A stretch of DNA of 41,069 nucleotides from Clostridia bacterium (GTDB taxonomy: Bacteria; Bacillota; Clostridia; Oscillospirales; Acutalibacteraceae), in NCBI GenBank assembly GCA_017471765.1, contig JAFURT010000010.1, positions 1 to 41,069 on the forward strand. Reading direction: 5' to 3'. Shown here one piece after another: positions 1-7,828 of this stretch. Made by a program: the position numbers and the translations under genes. The notes under the pieces are model-generated. The model saw only the letters and a list, made by a program, of their open reading frames with translations. It did no database searches and was not told the DNA's origin. Every line of letters begins with the position of its first letter. The stretch's first letter is position 1.

Positions 1-144
1 GCGGTAGGTATGGAACCAAGATGGATGCCGATAGAATCAATTCGCACTATTTTTTCAAAACATGCAGATTACACTGAATCCGATGAAATGCGACGTGGAA
101 TATATTTGCGTGAATATTTGGCCTTAAATAAAATACTCCGCTAA
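1..144 (+). CDS. 3' end of an unrecognised gene, cut by the window start
   Basis: An open frame enters at base 1 and ends at TAA 142-144, giving the last 47 residues of a protein (ends LREYLALNKILR). The fragment is AT-richer than the core genes beyond base 550. No tyrosine-recombinase catalytic tail (HxxR...Y) is visible, so I do not call it an integrase, although its position next to att-like repeats makes a mobile-element gene likely. It is followed by a strong hairpin at 181-215. The function is not recognised. Confidence 0.45.
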   Translation, partial: AVGMEPRWMPIESIRTIFSKHADYTESDEMRRGIYLREYLALNKILR

Positions 145-180
145 ATATCACTAATCAAAAAATATTGAACATATAAAGAA

Positions 181-215
181 AAAGGACTATGACATTTCTT
201 TTGTCATAGCCCTTT
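181..215. terminator. Hairpin terminator after the partial gene
   Basis: A 14-bp stem (181-194 with 202-215, one G-U pair) has a 7-base loop. It lies 37 bases after the stop of the partial gene. The T-run is better on the minus side, so it may work in both directions. Confidence 0.6.
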
Positions 216-222
216 AAAATAA

Positions 223-243
223 TTTGCACCAAGTTTGCACCAA
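223..243. repeat. Tandem 10-bp direct repeat, possible integrase arm sites
   Basis: TTTGCACCAA occurs at 223-232 and again at 234-243, one helical turn apart. It lies between the partial gene and the displaced rpsI 3' end. Paired short direct repeats beside an attachment core are typical of arm-type binding sites of tyrosine recombinases. This role is inferred from position only. Confidence 0.4.
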
Positions 244-264
244 AGCAAAAAACAAGGCAAAAGT

Positions 265-298
265 AAAACCCCGAAACCAAAGATGGTTTCGGGGTTTT
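265..298. terminator. Bidirectional rho-independent terminator
   Basis: A perfect 14-bp stem (265-278 with 285-298) with a 6-base loop has an A-run on one side and a T-run on the other, so it can stop transcription from either direction. It sits just beyond the displaced rpsI 3' end. Confidence 0.7.
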
Positions 299-321
299 TG
301 AATACTCTGTAAGATAAGTGA

Positions 322-354
322 TTATCTCTTTGAGAACTGGGGAGCACGACGGGC
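322..354 (-). repeat. Displaced second copy of the rpsI 3' end (att-like)
   Basis: Read on the minus strand, this segment encodes [10 protein letters not shown] followed by stop, the same tail as the intact rpsI at 550-582. The first 23 bases of the two copies (332-354 and 560-582) are identical. The last codons differ only at three bases, all silent or in the stop-codon wobble. A second, synonymous copy of a gene's 3' end is the footprint left by elements that integrate into that 3' end and restore the gene. The interval 355-549 holds the rpsI terminator and an imperfect inverted repeat (411-447), and no gene I can support. Confidence 0.6.
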
Positions 355-490
355 AACGCCTGCGAGCGCCGCCGGTGGCGGATACAGCGAGCAGGGGTTG
401 GCGTAGCGGTCGAAATTCTGTGAGCGATAGCGAGGGACAGAATTTCGGGCACCGCAAGAGGGGGCTGGGAAGGGCGCCCATACAAGGAAA

Positions 491-520
491 AAAGCACACA
501 GCCGGGTGGCTGTGTGCTTT
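491..520 (-). terminator. rpsI terminator
   Basis: A perfect 13-bp stem (491-503 with 508-520) lies 30 bases past the rpsI stop on the minus strand and is followed by a T-run in that direction. Confidence 0.75.
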
Positions 521-549
521 TTGAGTATAAGTTCGGTAGTTCGTACAGC

Positions 550-954
550 TTAACGCTTCGAGAACTGGGGAGCACGACGGGCGCCCTTCAGACCGTACTT
601 CTTACGCTCCTTCATACGAGGATCGCGGGTCAGGAAGCCAGCCTTCTTCAGCGCAGAGCGCAGGCCCTCGCTGTCATACTGCAGCAGAGCACGAGCCACA
701 CCGTGACGGATAGCGCCGGCCTGGCCGGACACACCGCCGCCGGCAACGCGGCACTCGATGTCGAACTTCTCGGTCAGCTCGGTCAGAGCCAGGGGCTGAC
801 GGACAATCAGCTTCAGGGTCTCCAGACCGAAGTAGTCGTCGATGTCACGACCGTTGATAGTCACCTTGCCGGTGCCCTGGTACAGGCGCACACGGGCGAC
901 AGAGGATTTCCGGCGGCCGGTGCCATAGAAAAAGGGTCTAGAATTGTAATCCAT
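550..954 (-). CDS. rpsI: 30S ribosomal protein S9
   Basis: Small-subunit ribosomal protein S9, whose basic C-terminal tail reaches the decoding region of the 30S subunit. The 134-residue product has the S9 signature near the start ([16 protein letters not shown]) and ends with the invariant SKR tail. The ATG at 954 is chosen over 960 because AAGGAGG (964-970) is 9 bases from 954 but only 3 from 960. It is the second gene of the rplM-rpsI operon, 19 bases after rplM. Its last 23 coding bases are duplicated at 332-354, which marks it as an integration target. Confidence 0.97.
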   Translation of the reverse strand: MDYNSRPFFYGTGRRKSSVARVRLYQGTGKVTINGRDIDDYFGLETLKLIVRQPLALTELTEKFDIECRVAGGGVSGQAGAIRHGVARALLQYDSEGLRSALKKAGFLTRDPRMKERKKYGLKGARRAPQFSKR

Positions 955-973
955 GTTCATTAGCCTCCTTCAA

Positions 974-1399
974 TCACAGTTCAATCACTTCGGGCTTCTG
1001 GGATGCGTGGGGATGCTCAGCACCGGCAAAGCAGTGCAGGCGGGTCTCCGCATTCCGGCCGTTGTGGTTGTTGGGGATCATGCCGCCCACGGCCAGCTCC
1101 ATCGCCTTGGTGGGGCGCTGAGCCATCAGGGTGGCGTAGTTGGTGCTCTTCATGTTGCCGATCCAGCCGGTGTGACGGTTCCACTTCTTCTGCACCAGCT
1201 TGTTACCGGTGAGCACAGCCTGAGCGCAGTTGATGATGATAACGTTATCACCGCAGTCGACATGGGGGGTGTAGGTGGGTTTGTGCTTGCCACGCAGCAG
1301 AACAGCCGCCTTGGCAGCTACACGACCCAGGGGTTTGCCGGCAGCGTCGATGACATACCACTTACGCTCGACCTGACCGGGCTTTGCCATAAAAGTCAT
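974..1399 (-). CDS. rplM: 50S ribosomal protein L13
   Basis: Large-subunit ribosomal protein L13, an early assembly protein. The 141-residue product carries the usual core motifs (WYVIDAAGKPLGRVA near residue 15, GDNVIIINC near 50, and the GMIPNN segment). Start 1399 is supported by AGGAGG about 8 bases upstream; an in-frame ATG three codons later is the alternative. It is the first gene of the universal rplM-rpsI pair and is preceded by a consensus promoter and a structured leader, which suggests autogenous control by L13. Confidence 0.97.
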   Translation of the reverse strand: MTFMAKPGQVERKWYVIDAAGKPLGRVAAKAAVLLRGKHKPTYTPHVDCGDNVIIINCAQAVLTGNKLVQKKWNRHTGWIGNMKSTNYATLMAQRPTKAMELAVGGMIPNNHNGRNAETRLHCFAGAEHPHASQKPEVIEL

Positions 1400-1482
1400 A
1401 GTAGTTTCCTCCTATATTCATGTGGGCCCCCGCAAACAGGGCCATCTTCGGGGCGTGTTGGGTCCGCCTTTCTTCCGAACGT
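1400..1482 (-). ncRNA. Candidate L13-type ribosomal leader
   Basis: About 80 transcribed bases precede rplM on the minus strand. TTCGG near the 5' end can pair with CCGAA about 25 bases later, and flanking GGGC can pair with GCCC, giving an interrupted stem over a closed loop. Firmicutes commonly carry an L13 leader at this place. I infer the class from position and this pairing, not from a covariance model. Confidence 0.45.
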
Positions 1483-1487
1483 GCCCT

Positions 1488-1516
1488 ATCATACCACAGG
1501 AATTCCACAGTGTCAA
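1488..1516 (-). promoter_or_regulatory. Consensus sigma-A promoter of rplM-rpsI
   Basis: On the minus strand a perfect -35 TTGACA (1511-1516) and -10 TATGAT (1488-1493) are separated by exactly 17 bases. The start point would be near 1482, giving a leader of about 80 bases before rplM. Confidence 0.85.
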
Positions 1517-1624
1517 CCCCAAAAATCCCGATTTTTTAATTTACAGCCGCCATTCTCTCGTTTTCTCTCGTTTTTACGCCGTTTTGCTCTATTTCTCGTT
1601 TTTCATTTCGTTTTTTGCAAAAAG

Positions 1625-1650
1625 AAAGCCCTGTACCAAAACAGGGCTTT
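1625..1650 (-). terminator. Terminator of the 282-residue membrane-protein gene
   Basis: A perfect 10-bp stem (1625-1634 with 1641-1650) lies just beyond the stop of the minus-strand gene ending at 1655. The following minus-strand sequence is T-rich. Confidence 0.75.
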
Positions 1651-1654
1651 TCGG

Positions 1655-2503
1655 TTATTCATTTACCGGAATAGAGACATATTCGCCAATCATCGGCTGT
1701 AGCACCATTTCCCAGTCGTATTCCGGCACCAGTAGCTCATACGCCTCGCCGTTGTGGGTTACCTCCAGCGCATATACCGCACGCAGAGTGAAAATGTCGC
1801 TGTCCTCATCGTATTTTATCTTATAAGGTTTGTAAGTAGGCGATTTGGGGGTCTCGTCCTTCCACCACAGAAACACCTTCACTTTGCCCTCCCGGCGGCG
1901 GACAGTGATAGCCGACAGGGGAATAGCAAATTTCTCGCTGTTGTTGGCTAGCAGAAGCTCGCCGTCCTCCACCCAGGCGTACATGGAGAGATTAACGTAA
2001 TCCTGATCCTTATCGACCGGTTTTTTCTGCCCGTTTCTAACCTTATATATATAGGACAGTACATCCAGATCAGCGGTTTCGGCAGGGATCCCCAACAAAA
2101 ACTGGGAGGTATCGGCGGCATTTTCGACGTCCGTTTTCATCGCTTTGAATTCGTCACTTTCGATGACGCTCTTGCGTCGGCGGCGATCCGCCCAGAACAG
2201 CACTCCCATCATCACCAAACAGCCAAGACCAACAGCCGGTAGGATATAATCAATCTGCTCCAGCTTCTGCTCGCCCAGTATGTCGAAAAAGTGCTCTATC
2301 AGCCCCAGACCAACGCCGGCCAGCACCACCTCGCCTATTAACATCGGCCAGCTAATCAGTTTCTTTACCGAACTGGTCAACTGCTCTGTCTGCGCGTTCA
2401 GCCGTTGTTCGTGATACGCCGGCACGCTGGCTCGCAAAAAAACCTGCCCATCTGCCGGAGCGTCCTCGTTCTCCGTCACATTGTACCCGAATATGTTCCG
2501 CAT
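1655..2503 (-). CDS. Membrane protein of unknown function
   Basis: The family is not recognised. The 282-residue product has a soluble N-terminal part of about 50 residues, two hydrophobic segments (about 52-70 and 86-105) separated by a short acidic loop, then an arginine-rich stretch (ADRRRRK) that should lie in the cytosol by the positive-inside rule. The C-terminal 160 residues are charged, predicted soluble and beta-rich (FAIPLSAITVRRREGKVKV), resembling a PH-like membrane-associated fold; that resemblance is only an impression. The start at 2503 has GAGGGA about 5 bases upstream. It stands alone, with its own terminator, divergent from the citrate operon. Confidence 0.75.
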   Translation of the reverse strand: MRNIFGYNVTENEDAPADGQVFLRASVPAYHEQRLNAQTEQLTSSVKKLISWPMLIGEVVLAGVGLGLIEHFFDILGEQKLEQIDYILPAVGLGCLVMMGVLFWADRRRRKSVIESDEFKAMKTDVENAADTSQFLLGIPAETADLDVLSYIYKVRNGQKKPVDKDQDYVNLSMYAWVEDGELLLANNSEKFAIPLSAITVRRREGKVKVFLWWKDETPKSPTYKPYKIKYDEDSDIFTLRAVYALEVTHNGEAYELLVPEYDWEMVLQPMIGEYVSIPVNE

Positions 2504-2620
2504 AATCTTCCCTCTTTGTCTGCTTCGTTAAACAAAGTATACCATGCACCCTTCACTTTGTCAAGAAACCGTGCTGCGGTGGGAAAGCCTGACTTTCTCG
2601 CATTTTTCGCCTAATCCCTC

Positions 2621-2649
2621 TTGACAGCGCACATGTGTATGAGTATAAT
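2621..2649 (+). promoter_or_regulatory. Perfect consensus promoter of the citrate/2-oxoglutarate operon
   Basis: TTGACA (2621-2626), a 17-base spacer and TATAAT (2644-2649) match the sigma-A consensus exactly. Such a strong promoter normally needs a repressor, and a perfect palindrome overlaps its start point. Confidence 0.9.
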
Positions 2650-2658
2650 TGTATACAA
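2649..2658. promoter_or_regulatory. Palindromic operator, probable GntR/FCD site
   Basis: TTGTATACAA is a perfect 10-bp palindrome that overlaps the end of the -10 box and the start point. A second related half-site (ATATAC) follows at about 2660. Short palindromes of this size and AT-rich outer half are typical of GntR-family sites. The FCD-type regulator encoded at 4097-4735 in the same operon is the natural candidate to bind it. That link is inferred. Confidence 0.6.
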
Positions 2659-2696
2659 ATATACGACTATACGTTTTTGTGAAAGGAGTGGTCGCT

Positions 2697-4073
2697 ATGC
2701 TGGAATTATCCAATAAGACGAATTTGCTGGAGCAGAAGTCCTATAAGTACGCTTTGCAGGATGTAGCCGAGCCGGAGCTGTACCGGGAGGTTTACAGCTA
2801 CGATACCGTGCCGAAGGTGCCCTTTAACCATCGCCGGGTGCCTATGGGCATGCCGGAGGAAATCTGGATCACCGACACCTCCCTGCGTGACGGACAGCAG
2901 TCGGTAGAGCCCTACACCGTGGACCAGGTGGTGCGGCTGTACCAGCTGATGAACAAGCTGGGCGGCCCCTTTGGCATCATCCGGCAGACCGAGATGTTTG
3001 TGTATAGCCAAAAGGATCGGGAGGCACTGGAGAAGTGTCAGGCGCTGGGGCTGAAATTTCCCGAGATCACCACCTGGATTCGTGCCAACCGGGCGGATTT
3101 CAAGCTGGTGAAGGATTTGGGCATCCGGGAGACCGGTATTCTGGTCAGTTGTTCCGACTACCATATCTTCAAAAAGCTGAAGATGACCCGAAAGCAGGCT
3201 ATGGAGCAGTATTTAGCCGCCGTGGCCGATGCCTTTGAGGCAGGGGTCATGCCCCGTTGTCACCTGGAGGATATCACCCGGGCGGATTTCTACGGCTTTG
3301 TGGTACCCTTTGTCAATGCCTTGATGGAGATGAGCCGGGATGCGGGCATCCCGGTACGCATCCGGGCCTGTGACACTATGGGCTATGGCGTGCCCTATTC
3401 CGAGGTGGCTCTGCCCCGCAGTGTGCCGGGCATCATCTACGGCTTACAGCATTATGCGGACGTGCCCAGCGAGATGCTGGAGTGGCACGGCCACAACGAT
3501 TTCTACAAAGGCGTGGCCAATGCCTCCGCCGCATGGCTGTACGGCGCCTCTGCCGTCAACTGCTCCCTGCTGGGCATCGGCGAGCGCACCGGTAACGTGC
3601 CGTTGGAGGCTATGGTGATGGAATACGCCTCTCTGCGAGGCTCGTTGGACGGCATGGACACCACCGTCATCACCGAGATTGCCGAATTCTTCAAGAAGGA
3701 TATCGGCTACAAGATTCCTCCCATGACCCCCTTTGTGGGCCGTAATTTCAATGTCACCCGGGCGGGCATCCATGCCGATGGTCTGCTGAAGGATGAGGAG
3801 ATCTACAACATCTTCGACACGAAAAAGATCCTTGGCCGTCCGGCATCGGTGCTGATCAGCAAGACCTCCGGTCTGGCCGGCATCGCCTACTGGATCAACG
3901 AAAACTACGGTCTCACCGGCGACCGGCAGGTAGACAAGCGCAGTCCTCTGGTGGTGGCCATGAAGGAATGGGTGGACAAGGAATACGAGGACGGTCGACA
4001 GACCAACCTGACCAACGAGGAATTGGAAGAAAAAATCGAGGAGCTTTCCGGCGGACAATTAACCCGTACGTAA
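2697..4073 (+). CDS. Re-type citrate synthase (HMGL-like family)
   Basis: Predicted to condense acetyl-CoA with oxaloacetate to citrate with Re stereochemistry, as in Clostridium kluyveri, whose enzyme belongs to the isopropylmalate/homocitrate synthase superfamily. The 458-residue product has the superfamily motifs: TDTSLRDGQQ (59-68), the ACDTMG motif (about 224-229), metal-ligand HGHND (264-268) and GIGERTGN (293-300). By motif alone it could be an isopropylmalate or homocitrate synthase. The assignment rests on the following aconitase and isocitrate dehydrogenase genes. There is no LeuA regulatory domain. Start 2697 follows AAAGGAG by 8-9 bases; the longer frame from 2649 begins inside the promoter. 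Confidence 0.8.
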   Translation: MLELSNKTNLLEQKSYKYALQDVAEPELYREVYSYDTVPKVPFNHRRVPMGMPEEIWITDTSLRDGQQSVEPYTVDQVVRLYQLMNKLGGPFGIIRQTEMFVYSQKDREALEKCQALGLKFPEITTWIRANRADFKLVKDLGIRETGILVSCSDYHIFKKLKMTRKQAMEQYLAAVADAFEAGVMPRCHLEDITRADFYGFVVPFVNALMEMSRDAGIPVRIRACDTMGYGVPYSEVALPRSVPGIIYGLQHYADVPSEMLEWHGHNDFYKGVANASAAWLYGASAVNCSLLGIGERTGNVPLEAMVMEYASLRGSLDGMDTTVITEIAEFFKKDIGYKIPPMTPFVGRNFNVTRAGIHADGLLKDEEIYNIFDTKKILGRPASVLISKTSGLAGIAYWINENYGLTGDRQVDKRSPLVVAMKEWVDKEYEDGRQTNLTNEELEEKIEELSGGQLTRT

Positions 4074-4096
4074 AGCCTGTGAGGAGTGAATAAGGA

Positions 4097-4735
4097 ATGG
4101 CAGAGCATAAGAGCGTATCGCTGGCCGATTGCGTGTTCGAACGGCTGGAGAACGATATCCTGGGCGGCAAATACGCCTATGGCGAGGTGCTCACCGAGGC
4201 CCGGCTATCCGAGGAGCTGGGGGTCAGCCGTACCCCCATTCGTGAGGCCATCCGCCGGCTGGAGCAGGAGAATATTCTGCGGGATTGCGGCAAGGGCATG
4301 GTGGTACAGGGCATCACCCGGGAGGATGTGGCGGATATTCTGGATATCCGTCTGCATATCGAGGGGGAGGCTGTCCGCCGGGCGGCGCAGAACATGACCC
4401 CGGAGCAGAAGCAGGCGCTGATGGAAGCGGTAGAGCTACAGGAATTCTACGTGTCCAAGCAGGATGCTGACCATATCCAGACGCAGGATCACCACTTCCA
4501 TGAGGGGATTTATGCCGGTTGCGGCAGCATCACCCTGCAGAGCGTGCTGGTGCCGTTGCACCGCAAGGCGCAGAAATTCCGCCGGGCATCGGTGGAGCAG
4601 CCCGGCCGGGCTCTCCGGTCGGTTCAGGAGCACCGGGCGATTGCCCAGGCGATCCTGGATGGGGACGGCGACACCGCCGCCAAACTGATGGTAGACCATA
4701 TCCGGCAGGCTCGGCAGAGCATGCTGGGAGAATAA
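4097..4735 (+). CDS. GntR-family regulator with FCD domain
   Basis: Transcription factor of 212 residues. A winged helix-turn-helix covers about 9-73 (recognition region LSEELGVSRTPIREAIRRL). An all-helical FCD ligand domain covers about 78-205. The FCD metal ligands are visible as D131, H135, H179 and H201; this class usually binds a carboxylate through the metal, which fits a citrate-pathway effector. It lies 23 bases after the citrate synthase gene and 17 before aconitase, so it is co-transcribed and likely feeds back on the operon through the palindrome at 2649-2658. GAGGAG stands 10 bases before the ATG. The effector and the sign of regulation cannot be read from sequence. Confidence 0.9.
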   Translation: MAEHKSVSLADCVFERLENDILGGKYAYGEVLTEARLSEELGVSRTPIREAIRRLEQENILRDCGKGMVVQGITREDVADILDIRLHIEGEAVRRAAQNMTPEQKQALMEAVELQEFYVSKQDADHIQTQDHHFHEGIYAGCGSITLQSVLVPLHRKAQKFRRASVEQPGRALRSVQEHRAIAQAILDGDGDTAAKLMVDHIRQARQSMLGE

Positions 4736-4752
4736 GATAAGGAGTATAGAAT

Positions 4753-6684
4753 ATGGGATTGACAATTGCACAAAAGATTATCCGTGACCACCTGGTCAGC
4801 GGCGAGATGGTGCCCGGCACCGAGATTGCCCTGCGTATCGACCAGACGCTGACCCAGGACGCCACCGGTACGATGGCCTATCTGGAGTTTGAGACCATGG
4901 GCATTCCCCGGGTACGCACCGAGCGGAGCGTGGCCTACATTGACCATAACACCCTGCAGTCCGGCTTCGAGAACGCCGACGACCACCGGTATATCCAGTC
5001 GGTGTGTAAGAAGCACGGTGTCTACTTCTCCCGTCCCGGCAACGGTATCTGCCACCAGGTGCATCTGGAGCGCTTCGGCAAGCCGGGCAAGACCCTTATC
5101 GGCTCCGACAGCCACACCCCCACCGGCGGTGGCATTGGCATGCTGGCCATGGGTGCCGGCGGCCTGGATGTGGCGGTGGCCATGGGCGGCGGTGCGTATT
5201 ACATCACCATGCCCAAGATGTATAAGGTAGAGCTGACCGGCAAACTGCGTCCCTTTGTTACCGCTAAGGACGTGAGCCTGGAGATTCTGCGCCAGCTGTC
5301 TGTCAAGGGTGGCGTGGGTGCCATCATCGAGTGGGGCGGCGAGGGTGTCGCCACCCTGTCGGTGCCGGAGCGTGCCACCATCACCAACATGGGCACCGAG
5401 CTGGGCGCCACCACCTCCATCTTCCCCTCCGATGAGACCACCCGTGCCTTCCTGAAAGCGGAAGGCCGTGAAGAGGACTATATTCCGCTGGCCAGCGACC
5501 CGGATGCGGAGTATGACAAGATTCTGCACATTGACCTGTCTACGCTGGAGCCGCTGATTGCCTGCCCCCACAGCCCCGATAACGTGGTGCCGGTATCCTC
5601 CCTCAAGGGTACCAAGGTAGACCAGGTGTGCATCGGCTCCTGCACCAACTCCTCGCTGCAGGATATGCTGAAGGTGGCGGCTTTGCTGAAAGGCCGCACC
5701 ATCCTGCCCTCGGTGAGCCTGTCTATTTCCCCCGGTTCTAAGCAGGTGCTGACCATGCTGGCGGAGTGCGGCGCACTGACCGACATCCTCGCCTCCGGCG
5801 CCCGTGTGCTGGAATGCGCTTGCGGCCCCTGTATCGGCATGGGCTTCAGCCCCAATTCCGGCGGTATCAGCCTGCGCACCTTCAACCGCAACTTCGAGGG
5901 CCGTAGCGGCACCGCCGACGGTCAGGTGTATCTGTGCAGCCCCGAGACCGCCGTGGCCGCCGCTATCACCGGCGAGATTACCGACCCGCTTCTGCTGGGC
6001 GAGATGCCGGAGATTGTCTTCCCCGAGGCTTTCCGCATCGATGACAGCGCCGTGCTGGCCCCGGCTGACGAGGCTGAGGCCGCCAGCGTGGAGGTGCTCC
6101 GTGGCCCCAATATTAAGGAGTTCCCCCAGAGCCATCCCCAGGAGGATACTCTGTCTGCACCGCTGGTGCTGAAGGTAGGGGACAACATCACCACCGATCA
6201 TATCATGCCGGCGGGCGCCAAGATTCTGCCCTACCGTTCCAACATTCCGCACCTGTCCCAGTTCTGCTTCGGCGTCTGCGACAAGACCTTCCCGGAACGC
6301 GCCAAGGCCGCCGGGCAGTCCATCGTGGTGGGCGGCAGCAACTACGGCCAGGGCTCTTCCCGTGAGCATGCGGCGCTGGTGCCGCTGTATCTGGGCGTGC
6401 GTGCGGTGATTGCCAAGTCCTTTGCCCGCATCCATGCCGCCAACCTCATCAACGCCGGCATCATGCCGCTGACTTTCCAGAACCCCGACGATTATGACAA
6501 GCTGAGCCAGGATGATGAGCTGGTGCTTACCGATGTATACGCTGGTATGGACAGCGGCTCCATTACCCTGACCGACAAGACCACCGGGGTCACTATTGCC
6601 CTGTGTGCCGATTTCACCGACCGGCAGAAAGCCATCCTGAAGGCTGGCGGCCTGCTTGCGTATACCAAACAGATGGGAGAATAA
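4753..6684 (+). CDS. acn: Aconitate hydratase
   Basis: Interconverts citrate and isocitrate with a 4Fe-4S cluster. The 643-residue product is the shorter aconitase type that joins the LeuC-like and LeuD-like parts. The cluster ligands are visible as C297 (in CIGSCTNSS) and C357 and C360 (in CACGPC). The N-terminal half shows GSDSHTPTGGGIGMLAMG, and the swivel domain has GGSNYGQGSSREHAA. It is the middle enzyme of the three-step route from oxaloacetate to 2-oxoglutarate. AAGGAG is 8 bases before the ATG, and its stop is 4 bases before the next gene. Confidence 0.95.
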   Translation: MGLTIAQKIIRDHLVSGEMVPGTEIALRIDQTLTQDATGTMAYLEFETMGIPRVRTERSVAYIDHNTLQSGFENADDHRYIQSVCKKHGVYFSRPGNGICHQVHLERFGKPGKTLIGSDSHTPTGGGIGMLAMGAGGLDVAVAMGGGAYYITMPKMYKVELTGKLRPFVTAKDVSLEILRQLSVKGGVGAIIEWGGEGVATLSVPERATITNMGTELGATTSIFPSDETTRAFLKAEGREEDYIPLASDPDAEYDKILHIDLSTLEPLIACPHSPDNVVPVSSLKGTKVDQVCIGSCTNSSLQDMLKVAALLKGRTILPSVSLSISPGSKQVLTMLAECGALTDILASGARVLECACGPCIGMGFSPNSGGISLRTFNRNFEGRSGTADGQVYLCSPETAVAAAITGEITDPLLLGEMPEIVFPEAFRIDDSAVLAPADEAEAASVEVLRGPNIKEFPQSHPQEDTLSAPLVLKVGDNITTDHIMPAGAKILPYRSNIPHLSQFCFGVCDKTFPERAKAAGQSIVVGGSNYGQGSSREHAALVPLYLGVRAVIAKSFARIHAANLINAGIMPLTFQNPDDYDKLSQDDELVLTDVYAGMDSGSITLTDKTTGVTIALCADFTDRQKAILKAGGLLAYTKQMGE

Positions 6685-6688
6685 AATT

Positions 6689-7828
6689 ATGCAGAAATAC
6701 ATTGATAACGCCGTAGAGCAATTCCGCACCCTCATCACCGAGCAGCTGGCTCGTCAAAACCGGATGGAGGCAGGCGAGGAAGTCAAGGATTTTGCCAACA
6801 TGGAGCATCTGGTCATCGGTATTTGCGGCGGTGACGGCATCGGCCCCATCATCACCCACGCCGGTGAGGATGTGCTCCGCTTCCTGCTGGCTGACGATGT
6901 GGCCGCCGGCCGTGTGGAGTTCCGGGAAATCGACGGGCTGACCATCGAGCGCCGCACCGAGGTGGGCAAAGCCATCCCCGACGACACCCTGGCCGCACTG
7001 AAAGAGTGCGACGTCATCCTGAAGGGCCCCACCACTACCCCCCACGGCGGCAACCTGGAGAGCGCCAACGTGGCCATGCGCCGTGAGCTGGACCTGTACG
7101 CCAATGTGCGTCCCACCTGCGTGCCGGAATTGGGCATCGACTGGGTGTTCTACCGTGAGAACAGCGAGGGCGAGTATGTCCTCGGTAGCCGTGGCGTGGA
7201 GATCCCCGGCAAGCTGGCCATGGACTTTAAGGTGACCACCGACGCCGGCACCCGCCGTATCGCCCGGGCCGCTTTCGAGTACGCCAAGAACAACGGTAAG
7301 GACAACGTGGCCATCGTCACCAAGGCCAACATTATGAAGAAGACCGACGGCAACTTCAGCCGCATCTGTCATGAGGTGGCCGCCGATTACCCCGGCATCA
7401 CCGCCGAGGACTGGTACATTGACATCATGACCGCTAACCTGGTCAATGAAGCCCGCCGCAGCCAGTTCCAGGTGTTTGTTCTGCCCAACCTGTACGGCGA
7501 TATCATCACCGACGAGGCCGCCCAGATTCAGGGCGGTGTGGGCACGGCCGGCTCCGCTAACGTGGGTGACCGCTACGCCATGTTTGAGGCCATCCACGGC
7601 TCCGCCCCCCGTATGATCGAGATGGGCCGTGGCGACTACGCCAACCCCGCTTCCGTGCTGAAGGCCTGCGCCATGCTGCTGCGCCATATCGCTAAGGTAG
7701 AGGAGGCGGAGAAGCTGGAGAAGGCTCTCGCCATCTGCAATGATAAGATGAATATGACCGGTCGTCCCGGCGGCAACACCTGCAAGGAGTTTGCCGAGGC
7801 GGTCATGGCTGAGGTGGAGAAGCTGTGA
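6689..7828 (+). CDS. icd: Isocitrate dehydrogenase (isocitrate/isopropylmalate family)
   Basis: Oxidative decarboxylation of isocitrate to 2-oxoglutarate. The 379-residue product has the beta-decarboxylating dehydrogenase motifs: CGGDGIGP near the N-terminus, RRELDLYANVRP (isocitrate-type rather than the RELTGG type of LeuB), DIITDEAAQIQGG with metal-binding Asp residues, and AIHGSAP. The size fits the NAD-type enzymes of anaerobes; cofactor choice is not certain. An in-frame TTG at 6656 lies inside aconitase. ATG 6689 follows GGGAGA by 9 bases and is preferred. The stop overlaps the deoC start by one base. Confidence 0.88.
   Translation: MQKYIDNAVEQFRTLITEQLARQNRMEAGEEVKDFANMEHLVIGICGGDGIGPIITHAGEDVLRFLLADDVAAGRVEFREIDGLTIERRTEVGKAIPDDTLAALKECDVILKGPTTTPHGGNLESANVAMRRELDLYANVRPTCVPELGIDWVFYRENSEGEYVLGSRGVEIPGKLAMDFKVTTDAGTRRIARAAFEYAKNNGKDNVAIVTKANIMKKTDGNFSRICHEVAADYPGITAEDWYIDIMTANLVNEARRSQFQVFVLPNLYGDIITDEAAQIQGGVGTAGSANVGDRYAMFEAIHGSAPRMIEMGRGDYANPASVLKACAMLLRHIAKVEEAEKLEKALAICNDKMNMTGRPGGNTCKEFAEAVMAEVEKL

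Noticed and set aside
318-524. Open frame of 68 codons on the plus strand between the two rpsI tails
   Set aside because: It is antisense to the displaced rpsI tail, runs through the rpsI terminator stem, and has no ribosome site or family.
2697-4073. Annotation as isopropylmalate synthase or homocitrate synthase
   Set aside because: The motifs allow either, but there is no LeuA regulatory domain and no leucine or nitrogenase genes, while aconitase and isocitrate dehydrogenase follow.
4624-6738. 704-codon open frame on the minus strand
   Set aside because: It is a shadow of the aconitase gene in high-GC DNA; its His/Gly-rich, low-complexity composition is typical of antisense frames.
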